From assembly GCA_963697965.1 (NCBI GenBank), contig OY969108.1:1178001-1242000 (forward strand): a stretch of 64,000 nucleotides of DNA, written 5' to 3'. The stretch's first letter is position 1; each line of letters starts with the position of its first letter. Shown one piece after another: positions 7,204 through 15,658 of the stretch. Origin of the DNA: JAPLJC01 sp963697965 (lineage in GTDB: Bacteria; Desulfobacterota; Desulfobaccia; Desulfobaccales; 0-14-0-80-60-11). The notes under the pieces are model-generated. The model was given only the letters and a program-made list of their open reading frames with translations, searched no databases and was not told the origin of the DNA. Position numbers and translations under genes: made by a program.

Positions 7204-8302
7204 TGCCAACGACGCCTTCACCCTAATCCTGGAGCCGGTAAAGCGCTGCAATCTAAAGTGCCTATATTGCTATTCGGACGGTTCCGGGGCTGCGGTCATG
7301 AGCCGGCAGACGTTGCGGACGACCTTGGAAAAAACTGCCCGCTATGCCGAATGGTATGGTTTCAGGGAAATTAATATCCTCTGGCACGGGGGAGAACCCC
7401 TCCTGGCGGGCCTGGGGTTCTTCAAGGCCGCGCTGCAAATTCTGGAAGGGCTTTCCTCGGACCTGAAATTCCATCATTACCTCCAGACCAACGGCCTGCT
7501 CCTCGATCATGACTTTTGTGCCTTATTCCAGGACCACGCCTTCCAGATTGGTATTAGCCTTGACGGCCCCCAAGTCCTGCACGACTCGATGCGAATCGGC
7601 GCAGAGGGGCAGGGCAGTCACAAGGCGATTTTGGGGAAAGTTCGCCTTCTTAAAGAACAGGGAGTTTCAGCGGGGTTTAATGCTGTCGTTACCCGGCGGA
7701 GCCTGGGCCAGGAGAAGGCAATCTATCAATTCTTTCAGGGCCTAGGGAGCGGTTTCCGCGTTAACCCGGTGATTCCCAAGCTCAATCCGGAGACCTCTGA
7801 GCCATATTTGCTTCAGCCAGGGGAATATGGCTCGTTTCTTTGCCGCTTATTCGACGAATGGGCCAGTACGGAACGCCAGCGCGTCACGGTTTCGCCGCTG
7901 GACCTGTACCTGGAGGCAATTGTGGGCGGTGCGCCTTACGAATGCCAGCAGCAAAAAACCTGTGCCGGGTCGCATTTGGGAGTGAAGCCTTCTGGGGATG
8001 CGGTGCTGTGCAGCCGTTTTGAGACCCACCTCTTAGGTAATATCCACGACAGTGAAATTCAGGAATTGCTAGCTTCACCTTTTTGTGAAGATCTTCGGCG
8101 GCGAGCAGAGGCGCTTTCAGGATGCCACAACTGCAGGCACTGGTCAATCTGCCACGGCGGCTGCCCCCTCAACGCCCTGGTGTTTTGTCATGACCATATG
8201 GCAAAGGATCCTTTCTGCCAAGATTATCAGCTGATATTTACAAAAATCCATCTTGCCCTGGCAAACCTTAAAAGAAAGTCCCACACCTACCCAGAGCCAT
8301 GA
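7193..8302 (+). CDS. Radical SAM/SPASM peptide maturase 2
   Basis: This 369-residue enzyme has C19-x3-C23-x2-C26, WHGGEPLL at about 64-71, LQTNGL and SLDGP at about 122-126. SPASM cysteines include 257, 273, 311, 314, 320, 324, 332 and 342. It is recognisably related to maturase 1 but clearly diverged, so the pair may do different chemistry or act on different triplets. It overlaps maturase 1 at its start and the ABC gene at its end (ATGA at 8299), making a tightly coupled three-gene unit. No RRE domain is visible at the N-terminus. Confidence 0.85.
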   Translation: MPVDANDAFTLILEPVKRCNLKCLYCYSDGSGAAVMSRQTLRTTLEKTARYAEWYGFREINILWHGGEPLLAGLGFFKAALQILEGLSSDLKFHHYLQTNGLLLDHDFCALFQDHAFQIGISLDGPQVLHDSMRIGAEGQGSHKAILGKVRLLKEQGVSAGFNAVVTRRSLGQEKAIYQFFQGLGSGFRVNPVIPKLNPETSEPYLLQPGEYGSFLCRLFDEWASTERQRVTVSPLDLYLEAIVGGAPYECQQQKTCAGSHLGVKPSGDAVLCSRFETHLLGNIHDSEIQELLASPFCEDLRRRAEALSGCHNCRHWSICHGGCPLNALVFCHDHMAKDPFCQDYQLIFTKIHLALANLKRKSHTYPEP

Positions 8303-9978
8303 GATCCTGGATTACTGGCACCATCTCACGCTATCGCTGGCCTTTGGCGTTGCTAATTATCCTGCAGCTCGCCTGCGGGATGCTCGTCGCGCTGCAGCCG
8401 CGTTACTATCAACAGCTGGTAAGCCTTGCCATAAATGGCCAATATGCCAATCTTTGGGCCTCTGGGATGCCCTTGCTCAAGCAACTGGCCCTTATCTTTC
8501 TTGCCATCGCCTTGCTCCAAGGGATTAGCGGGTATACTGGCACCACCTTTTCTTTCAACCTGCTTAAGCAGCTTCAGACCGATTTTTTCGATAAGGCAAG
8601 CCACCTGCCCTTGCCCTATTTCCAGACGCAATCTGCCGGCGAATTTTTCACCAGGTTCACCAACGATATTGGGCAAGCCCAGCGGTTTTTCGCTGATATT
8701 CTTCCAGGTGTCGGGCGTGAACTCATCACCGCGGTGGCGGTGATGGTCATCCTCTTCTATTCCTGCCCAGCCTCGCTTACCATCGCGGCCCTTGGCATCG
8801 TGGTCATCACCGCTATGATAGTGACCGTCCTCAACCGAATTATGGGTGTTTACGCGAGGGCTCAGCGGGTCGCTTGGAGCGAAATACAGCGGGTCTTCGA
8901 CGAAACAATTCAAGGGATCAACACAGTCAAGGTACTGGCTGCCGAGAGGCAGCAAGCAGCACAATTCCAGAGGTACACCACCGGACTAAAGAAGCTTTCT
9001 GTACGAGCCGGGGTGGTGCTCTCGGTGTTTTCCCCTGGGATTGAGCTTCTTACCCAACTGGGCGGCTTAGGGTTGGTGGTCATGGCCTATTACCTGATCG
9101 CCAATGGGAAGATGCGACTCGAGCCTTTTTTGCTTTTTTTCTTTTATGCCACCCTATTGGAGATGTCGGTCACCCAACTTACCAGGTTGCTGGCCACCGT
9201 GCAGACCGAATTCACCGGGATTCGACATCTGGCTGGATTTCTAGCTGAAGCCCCTGAGGCGGAAGATAGCCACCCCACGGTAAATCTGCCAAGCCAATCC
9301 GTCGCCATCGAGTTATCCAATCTGACATTCGGTTATCCTGGAGGGCGGCGGCTCTACAACCGGGTGCACCTCCTTATTCCTGCCAATTCCGTCACCATCA
9401 TTGGTGGCGAAAGTGGAAGCGGCAAATCGACTCTCATCAATTTGCTTCTACGCCTTTATGCACCCCAGGAAGGACTCATCTCCATCGGCGGGATCGACAT
9501 CCGGCGGATTTCACGCACTGAGCTTCGGAGGAAAGTTGGGGTTGTCACCCAGAATCACTTTATTTTCCAGGAGACGCTGAGAGCCAACCTTCTCATGGCT
9601 CAGCCAGACGCGAGTGACCGGCAGGTTTTGCAGGCCCTTGAAGGCGCCCAGCTAAAGGACTTTTTGGCGCGTTTGCCGAAGGGCATTGAAACAGTAATGG
9701 ACCCGCGCGGCATAGGTGCTAGCACCGGTGAGAAGCAGCGAATCTGCATTGCCAGGGTGCTATTGAGAGAGGCGCCGATCATGATCCTGGATGAACCCTG
9801 GTCAAACCTCGACGACAGGGCACGCAAACTTCTTGCCGAGGTCATTAACGCTTGCAAAAGTACCGCAACCATTTTAATTCTAACCCATGAGCGCCATCCG
9901 GCACTCGCCGTTGATCGGCTGTACCATCTAGATGGGACCCAAGGGGTCTTACTCCAAGAGGACCCTGCTGCAACCTAA
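8299..9978 (+). CDS. ABC exporter with fused membrane and ATPase domains, probably for the modified peptide
   Basis: This 559-residue half-transporter has an N-terminal type-I exporter membrane domain (helices near 13-33, 60-80, 140-180, 240-290) and a C-terminal ATPase. Walker A is GESGSGKST (370-378), Walker B is IMILDEP (D498, E499) and the switch His is H530. The usual LSGGQ signature reads STGEKQR (475-481), an atypical form. There is no N-terminal C39 peptidase domain, so leader removal must be done by another protease. It overlaps maturase 2 by four bases. Export of the crosslinked peptide is the inference from position. Confidence 0.85.
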   Translation: MRSWITGTISRYRWPLALLIILQLACGMLVALQPRYYQQLVSLAINGQYANLWASGMPLLKQLALIFLAIALLQGISGYTGTTFSFNLLKQLQTDFFDKASHLPLPYFQTQSAGEFFTRFTNDIGQAQRFFADILPGVGRELITAVAVMVILFYSCPASLTIAALGIVVITAMIVTVLNRIMGVYARAQRVAWSEIQRVFDETIQGINTVKVLAAERQQAAQFQRYTTGLKKLSVRAGVVLSVFSPGIELLTQLGGLGLVVMAYYLIANGKMRLEPFLLFFFYATLLEMSVTQLTRLLATVQTEFTGIRHLAGFLAEAPEAEDSHPTVNLPSQSVAIELSNLTFGYPGGRRLYNRVHLLIPANSVTIIGGESGSGKSTLINLLLRLYAPQEGLISIGGIDIRRISRTELRRKVGVVTQNHFIFQETLRANLLMAQPDASDRQVLQALEGAQLKDFLARLPKGIETVMDPRGIGASTGEKQRICIARVLLREAPIMILDEPWSNLDDRARKLLAEVINACKSTATILILTHERHPALAVDRLYHLDGTQGVLLQEDPAAT

Positions 9979-10015
9979 ATAAGCTTCTTAGTGATAATTT
10001 ACCCTCTACCAGACA

Positions 10016-10140
10016 GCTGACCTGCCCCCCCAAAACTGATCCACAAGTTGTGTCAGGGTATTGGATCGAAGGTGGGCAGGGGCTGACCTGCCCCCAGTAT
10101 TTGTACCAAGTTTTAAGTTAGTCTGGGGGTCAAGTCAAGC
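10016..10140. repeat. Possible insertion-sequence end relics
   Basis: The phrase CTGACCTGCCCCC occurs twice in direct orientation, near 10017 and 10083, each followed by sequence like that at the ends of some IS3-type elements. No transposase remains. The gap 9979-10356 is otherwise non-coding apart from the direct repeat. Confidence 0.3.
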
Positions 10141-10181
10141 CAGAGATGCTGGCGGCGCCTAGCGTAGCCAGGATCTCAATG

Positions 10182-10260
10182 CCAAGGGACTCATTTCCTA
10201 ATTTTCCCGGATTTCGCTTGGGATCAAGGCAGGCCGCAGGGCCTGCCTTTTTAGTTTTGG
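10182..10260. repeat. 79-bp direct repeat, copy 2, with a perfect terminator
   Basis: This copy matches 3913-3991 at 74 of 79 positions. It retains the last hdrB-like codons (AKGLIS and stop) with no gene in front. Its hairpin at 10226-10249 (AAGGCAGGCC, loop GCAG, GGCCTGCCTT) is perfect, while copy 1 has a mismatch. It marks the right border of the island. Confidence 0.85.
10226..10252 (+). terminator. Intrinsic terminator in direct repeat copy 2
   Basis: A ten-base-pair perfect stem with a four-base loop, followed by Ts. It would insulate the island transcript from the convergent KAP gene. Confidence 0.7.
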
Positions 10261-10356
10261 CATTTTATGGGGGAAGGGCCGGCCATCCCAGGTCGACCCA
10301 AAAAAAGGCGGGGTCTGATATCCAGAAAACAGCTACTGTTTAATTGTATAGTCGAC

Positions 10357-12513
10357 CTACCAATTATCTTCTTTTTGCTTTCGCCACGCCTCAAGAAAAA
10401 TCAAGATGCTCTCTTTGTTTTTGCTGTCGATGGCATCGTTCTTTTCAATTTCTTCAAGCCGACGCCGGAATTCATTAATATCGATTATGCGTTCAAGACC
10501 CGCAACTTGAGCCCTAACTTTACGCATGGAAACTCGGTCTCCTAGGCCAGACACTCCCATCCCATGTGACCAACTCTCGCCAGTAAATGCATGGGCAAGC
10601 ATTGAAATGGCTTTGTCATTTTTCAATTGGTCGCTGGTCCAAGCCTTGACATCAGCACCATCGTTTCCAGCAAATTCCTCCCATCTGAACAAGATGGATA
10701 GTAACTGAGGATGAGACATCAGTTCTCCACTCATAGCGGCAGACCTAATGGCCTTAATCGCAAGCCGTTTAAGATCAGGGATTTGTTGCTCGCTGACCAG
10801 ACATTTCTCTTGTGGTTCTGGTTGTTTGCCCTCACGCGGATAGATGTCTGAGACGGCTGAGCTTGTAAAATTGACCAGCCATCCAAGCTGAGCTTTTTGG
10901 CAGGCTTCTAAAAAAATTCGACTCCTGTCTTCTAGATCGCACCTTTCGAATGTCAACTTTTGAATAAGCCAGTGGATTCGCATAGGTGTACCCAAAAAGG
11001 CGCCACCCTCGCGATCCTCATCCCTATCAATGTCATCAGCGACTTGGAATATCGCGGAAATAAGAGGCTTGAAATTCGCTTTCTCGATTCTCGGTGCATG
11101 GGCGTTCAACTCATCTAACAATAGTGGCACTTTCGATTTGCCATTTTTGCGAATTGAGCCGAAGGCTATGCGGAAGGTTTGCATGACGTATTCTTCATCT
11201 CCGGCATGCTCTATAAATTCGTCAATCTCAGCGGCTGGTAGTGCCTCATCGCCGATGCCCATTCTGAAATATGTGTCGAAATGTTTTCCTGTGCATACAC
11301 GGCGCTGGGCCTCCCATTCTTTTAAGAAACTCTCTGAATAACCCACATTTTCGAACCGAGGGAACAACCGTATTAGTGCAAGACGGGCGTGGTCACTATG
11401 CTCCCCTGGGACGAGTTTTAGAAAATCTTCTATTGGCTCTTTCGGATCATCACCCCTTTGGTATGTTGACATTACGCCACATACGCGGTTCTTATTCGTA
11501 CGAATCGCGTTATAAAGCAAAGGTTCAAAAAGTCTCATTATCTCCAGAGCCACATAATCTCCAACATCTACTTCTCTCGCAACTGGTGGCCAACTCACTG
11601 CCATCGCATTTGATAGTCGAGTCAGATCGCGCGGAGTATTTAGGTAGGGAGAGACCGCGTCATAGAACAAGTTCATGAAGCGACGCGTTTGGTCCCCTTC
11701 TTTCGGCGGTCCGCAGAGTGTCACGATCTGGGACAGAGCCGCCGAATTTAGATCATCGCGCGCCGGAAGCGGCAATTCGAAACTAGCCTGGATGATCTTT
11801 TCGAGAAAATGTGGACCCTCTGATGGGTACATCTCCTTGACAGCCTTTTCTGCAAGCTCGCGGTCAAAAACGAGCAGATACATGACGTTTGGGAGTCGTC
11901 CAACAGATTTGACCAACCTGAATATGAGCAGCGCTTCTTTGGGCGTCAGACGATCAATATCGTCTATCAATACGAGGAACCGTTTGTCCTGCTTATTGAG
12001 GGCTTCCGAAAGGCGTTCGAAAAGCTTTTCAATACTCTCACCCTCTGGGAAAAACGTTTTGGCAAAATCCATTGAGCCAGCGGTTAAGAATCCCCAGATA
12101 CCCCCTGTGGCTAAATTCATGGCAGGGCCTACAGCGGGTCCAGCTTGGAGCAATGTCTTACCAATCCGCGGTATTAATTCTTTCGCCTTATCGCTGAGGC
12201 TTTTCTTTAAAGATGTATTCAACTGCTGCAAGAATGCCAGAGTCAAAGCCTCCTCCCCCCGAAACCACCAGCATCTAAAATCGATAATTTCAAGTCCGCC
12301 GTCTTCGACATCATTTTTGAGGTGATGGCGGATTAGATTCGCAGCACTACTCTTACCTGATCCCCACCGTCCACTGAGAGCAATAGTGGCACCAATTGGC
12401 GACTCTATTTTTCTGAAGCTCTGAGCTAGAGCCTGTGCAAACTGATTAATCCCAAAGCGGTCGTCTTCTGGGGTAAGGATCGGAGCGTCATTGAAAAATC
12501 CAGCTCTAAACAT
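10357..12513 (-). CDS. KAP family P-loop NTPase
   Basis: This 718-residue protein has Walker A GRWGSGKSS at 48-56 and Walker B FLVLIDDIDRL with acidic residues at about 184-187, the layout of KAP NTPases. A weakly hydrophobic stretch at about 120-147 sits where KAP proteins often carry inserted membrane segments. KAP ATPases are common in phage-defence loci (for example QatA), but no QatBCD-type partner is adjacent, so the role is open. The gene is lower in GC than mpl next to it, as expected for a transferred gene. It converges on the right border of the peptide island. Confidence 0.75.
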   Translation of the reverse strand: MFRAGFFNDAPILTPEDDRFGINQFAQALAQSFRKIESPIGATIALSGRWGSGKSSAANLIRHHLKNDVEDGGLEIIDFRCWWFRGEEALTLAFLQQLNTSLKKSLSDKAKELIPRIGKTLLQAGPAVGPAMNLATGGIWGFLTAGSMDFAKTFFPEGESIEKLFERLSEALNKQDKRFLVLIDDIDRLTPKEALLIFRLVKSVGRLPNVMYLLVFDRELAEKAVKEMYPSEGPHFLEKIIQASFELPLPARDDLNSAALSQIVTLCGPPKEGDQTRRFMNLFYDAVSPYLNTPRDLTRLSNAMAVSWPPVAREVDVGDYVALEIMRLFEPLLYNAIRTNKNRVCGVMSTYQRGDDPKEPIEDFLKLVPGEHSDHARLALIRLFPRFENVGYSESFLKEWEAQRRVCTGKHFDTYFRMGIGDEALPAAEIDEFIEHAGDEEYVMQTFRIAFGSIRKNGKSKVPLLLDELNAHAPRIEKANFKPLISAIFQVADDIDRDEDREGGAFLGTPMRIHWLIQKLTFERCDLEDRSRIFLEACQKAQLGWLVNFTSSAVSDIYPREGKQPEPQEKCLVSEQQIPDLKRLAIKAIRSAAMSGELMSHPQLLSILFRWEEFAGNDGADVKAWTSDQLKNDKAISMLAHAFTGESWSHGMGVSGLGDRVSMRKVRAQVAGLERIIDINEFRRRLEEIEKNDAIDSKNKESILIFLEAWRKQKEDNW

Positions 12514-12592
12514 CTTAAAGTCTCCCCAACATTAGTTAGGTTGGTCCGGATTCGTTGTGGAACTCAGTCCCTTCCCCGACTATATAACTTGA

Positions 12593-13981
12593 TCATCCCA
12601 GGGCCGCGGCCAGGCGCGGCGTTAGGTGGTCGAAGTCGCCGTTGGACATGATCAGCACCAGGTCGCCGGGACGCAGCATCTTCAGCAACCCCTCCAATAG
12701 TTGGTCGGTGTCCGGAAAATAGAAGGCGGTCTGGCCCCGGCGCTTTAGGTCGGCGGCCAGTTGCCGGGAGGAAAACTGCTCCTCCGGCTCCACCTTCCAC
12801 AGGTCCGGCGGCTCCCGCACCAGGACCAGGTCCGCGTCTTTGAAGGCCGCGGCGTAAGGCTCCTGAAAGACGCGGCGCCGGGAGGTGTTGGTGCGGGGCT
12901 CGAAGACCGCCAGCAGGCGGCGCCCCGGATATCCCTGGCGCACCGCCGCCAGCGTCACCGCCACCGCGGTGGGATGGTGAGCGAAATCCTGCACGATCAG
13001 CACTCCCTGAAATTCCCCCACCACTTCCTGGCGCTTGTGCACCCCCTGAAAGCCGGTTAGGGCCTGGCGCAGGGGGCCGGGCTCGCCTCCCACTGACGCC
13101 AGGGCCGCCAGGGCGGCCAGTCCGTTTAAGGCGTTGTGGGTCCCCAGCATGGGCAGGAAAAATTCACCCCAGGCCTTCCCTTCCCGGAGGACGGTGAAAT
13201 TCATGCCGCCGTCCCGGGGTGCCAGGTCCCCCAGCCGCCAGTGGCAGTGGGGTCCCTGGCCGTAAAAGGCGACCGGCGCGGCCGCGCCCCCGCAGACCTG
13301 CCGCACCAGGGGCGCATCCCCCCAGGCCAGGACCCGGCCGTCTGCGGGCATCTGCGCAAGAAAGGACTCGAAGGCCCGGATGACCTGGTCCAGGTCGGCG
13401 TAGATATCGGCGTGGTCGAACTCAATGGAGGTGAGCACCGCCACCTGGGGCCGGAAATGGATGAATTTGGGGCGCTTGTCGAAAAAGGCGGTGTCGTATT
13501 CATCGCCTTCCAGGACCACGTAAGGGCCCCGGCCCACCCGGTAGTTGGCCTGGAAATTCCGGGTCAGGCCACCCACCATGAAGCCGGGGTCCAGCCCCAG
13601 GGCATAGAGCAGCCAGGCGATCAGGGCGGTGGTGGTGGTCTTGCCGTGGGTGCCGGCCACCACCAGGCTCCGGCGATCGCCTACCAGGAAGCGGTTCAGG
13701 GCCTCAGGCAAAGAGAGGCGGGGGATGTCGCTCGTGAGCAGGGCCTGGGCCTCGGGATTGTCCCGGCGGATGACGTTGCCCACCACCGCCAGGTCCGGCC
13801 GGGGGACCAGGTTCTCTGGCGCGTAGCCGTTTTGTACCGCAATACCCAGTCCGGCCAGATAGGTGCTCATGGGTGGGTAGGCGTGTTCGTCGGAGCCGCT
13901 GACCCGGTGGCCCTGCTCCTTGAGGATGCCGGCCAGGGCTGCCATGCCGGTGCCGCAGATGCCCAGGAGGTGGATGTGCAT
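12593..13981 (-). CDS. mpl: UDP-N-acetylmuramate:L-alanyl-gamma-D-glutamyl-meso-diaminopimelate ligase
   Basis: This 462-residue Mur-ligase-fold protein has the N-terminal GICGTGM nucleotide motif, the ATP loop GTHGKTTT at 110-117, and VLEGDEYDTAFFDKRPKF, typical of Mpl rather than MurC. Mpl reattaches recycled tripeptide to UDP-MurNAc, so it works in cytoplasmic murein recycling. It is followed by a repeat-filled gap and a serine hydrolase gene; Ddl lies further along the same strand. The length fits the family. Confidence 0.9.
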   Translation of the reverse strand: MHIHLLGICGTGMAALAGILKEQGHRVSGSDEHAYPPMSTYLAGLGIAVQNGYAPENLVPRPDLAVVGNVIRRDNPEAQALLTSDIPRLSLPEALNRFLVGDRRSLVVAGTHGKTTTTALIAWLLYALGLDPGFMVGGLTRNFQANYRVGRGPYVVLEGDEYDTAFFDKRPKFIHFRPQVAVLTSIEFDHADIYADLDQVIRAFESFLAQMPADGRVLAWGDAPLVRQVCGGAAAPVAFYGQGPHCHWRLGDLAPRDGGMNFTVLREGKAWGEFFLPMLGTHNALNGLAALAALASVGGEPGPLRQALTGFQGVHKRQEVVGEFQGVLIVQDFAHHPTAVAVTLAAVRQGYPGRRLLAVFEPRTNTSRRRVFQEPYAAAFKDADLVLVREPPDLWKVEPEEQFSSRQLAADLKRRGQTAFYFPDTDQLLEGLLKMLRPGDLVLIMSNGDFDHLTPRLAAALG

Positions 13982-13989
13982 TGGAGTTT

Positions 13990-14205
13990 CGAGTTGTAGG
14001 GGCGACCCGCTGGGTCGCCCAGTTTCGAGCTTCGAGTTTTTAGTGGCACAGGCCTCCGGCCTGTGGAAAATGGTTATTTCCTCTCGTTCCCAGGCTTCGG
14101 TTTGGGAACCGGAACTGAAATGAAATGGTGGGCAGTGCCCACCCTACATTTTTCCTTCGTTCCCAAGCTCCGGCTTGGGAACGCCCCTGGTCTCGCCAAG
14201 CTCCT
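13990..14205. repeat. Cluster of palindromic repeats upstream of mpl
   Basis: It contains a GGGGCGACCC...GGGTCGCCC hairpin at about 13998-14020, GTGGCACAGGCC...GGCCTGTGG at 14042-14065, GTTCCCAGGC-type copies at about 14087 and 14158-14183, and GGTGGGCAGTGCCCACC at about 14127-14143. Together they show four of the dispersed families side by side. Confidence 0.75.
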
Positions 14206-14213
14206 TCTTGGCT

Positions 14214-15359
14214 TTAGGACGAGCCAAACCCCAGGGCCAGGGAGGCCGCTTCGTGGAAGCGGGGCCGGAAGGCCTGGATGAGGGCCTTGGCGTCCCGGCC
14301 CATATGCACCCGGTTGGTGAGTAAGACTACCATCTGCCCCAACTCCAGGTCCAGCCAAAAAGAGACCCCGGTGAAACCCAGGTGGCCAACCGCGGCGGGC
14401 GAGAAATAGCGTCCCGCCGCGCGCCGGGTGGCGTCCGAGGCGGGGGTGTCGAACCCCAAGGCCCGGGCTCCCCGGGCCACCGGGGTCAGGAAGCGGCGCA
14501 CCGAGGCGGGGGAGCAGGGCAAGCTGCCGGCCTCTCCCAGATAAGCCCGGTAGAGCGCGGCCACCAGCCGAAAAACCTCGATTCCCCGGCCGAAGAGGCC
14601 GGCGTGCCCGGCCACGCCCCCCGCGGCCCAGGCGTTTTCGTCATGCACCTCGCCGGAGGTGCGGCGGCCGGCAATGAGGCCGGTTTCGGTGGCGGCGTAA
14701 GAGCGGTTTTCGGTTTCCGGTTTTCGGTTTTCGGTTGTAATATCTGTCTGCTCCGGGATAGGCAAGGGGTTAAAGCCCAAGATTTCCAGCCCCAAAGGAC
14801 GGTAAATTCTTTCTTCGCAGAAACGGTCCAGTGTCACACCGGAGGCAGTTTCCACCACAGCCTGCAGGAGCATGAACCCCAGGTCGCTGTAAAGGGTGGC
14901 GGTGTCCGGGGGCTGGACCAGCGGTACGCCCGCGGCCAGGCGAGGCAGGAGGCCGCGGCGGGCCTGCGGGGCTTTTTTCAGAATTTCCTGATAAAAAGGC
15001 TCCCAGGCCGGCAGTCCGGCCCGGTGGGCCAGGAGGCTCCCGAGGCTCAAGGAGCGCTTGTCCGGCGGCAGCCAGGCCCCGGGCAGAAACTCCCCCAGGG
15101 TGGCCGCGGGCGTGAGCCTGCCTTCGTCCATCAGCAGCAGCAGCGCCAGGGCAGTGGCCAGGGGTTTGGTGAGGGAAGCCAGATCGAAGACGGTGGCCGG
15201 GCTGGCAGCCTGGGCCCCAGGGTCCCGGGAGACCCGGCCCACCGCGGCCTGCCAGCGGGGCTCGCCACCCACCCCTGCCAGGGCCACCGCGGCGGTGTAA
15301 ACGCCTCTGCTTAAGCCGTCTTCCAGAAGCCGGTTCAGCGGGGTGAAAGGCTCAGACAT
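14214..15359 (-). CDS. Serine hydrolase of the beta-lactamase/PBP4* type
   Basis: This 381-residue protein has the S-x-x-K catalytic pair in ASLTKPLA and a YSDLGF segment in the place of the Tyr-x-Asn motif. GHLGFTG near the C-terminus may be the third motif. No signal peptide is visible. Such proteins act as D-amino-acid peptidases or esterases; neighbours Mpl and Ddl suggest a peptidoglycan link. The stretch around TENRKPETENRS (bases about 14703-14740) is encoded by a repeat also found near 53810, so a mobile repeat seems to have inserted in frame. Confidence 0.7.
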   Translation of the reverse strand: MSEPFTPLNRLLEDGLSRGVYTAAVALAGVGGEPRWQAAVGRVSRDPGAQAASPATVFDLASLTKPLATALALLLLMDEGRLTPAATLGEFLPGAWLPPDKRSLSLGSLLAHRAGLPAWEPFYQEILKKAPQARRGLLPRLAAGVPLVQPPDTATLYSDLGFMLLQAVVETASGVTLDRFCEERIYRPLGLEILGFNPLPIPEQTDITTENRKPETENRSYAATETGLIAGRRTSGEVHDENAWAAGGVAGHAGLFGRGIEVFRLVAALYRAYLGEAGSLPCSPASVRRFLTPVARGARALGFDTPASDATRRAAGRYFSPAAVGHLGFTGVSFWLDLELGQMVVLLTNRVHMGRDAKALIQAFRPRFHEAASLALGFGSS

Positions 15360-15360
15360 G

Positions 15361-15658
15361 GTAGTGAGCAGTAAGCAGTAAGCAGTGAGCAGTGAGCAGG
15401 AAGCGGTGAGCGGTAGGCAGTGGGCGGTGAGCCGTGACCGCTCAGTGATAAAATCGCTTCAGATGTGAAACCTAACTGGCGAACTACCTCCCAGACTCTC
15501 ATTCTGACGGAACGTAGCGACCGAAGAATCATAATCTGACAAAAAAGGGTTTTAGAAAGGCTTCCAATTAATTTCCCTTGCATGTGACCCTGACTAATTT
15601 TCTCTAACTAAAATGTTCACTGCTTACTGACTACTGACTACTGCTCACCGCTCACTGC
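15361..15658. repeat. Inverted pair of GTGAGCAGTAAGCA-type simple repeats
   Basis: Between the hydrolase and ddl lies an array built on (A)GTGAGCAGTAAGC units at 15361-15440, and its complement, ACTGCTTACTGACTACTG and related units, at 15618-15662. Between them is a single arm of the CATTCTGA...GAAGAATC repeat at about 15498-15527. The right array runs into the end of ddl. No gene is seen here. Confidence 0.75.

Noticed and set aside
7262..8147. Several minus-strand frames over the second radical SAM gene
   Set aside because: They are shadows of the maturase, whose cysteine motifs are intact on the plus strand.
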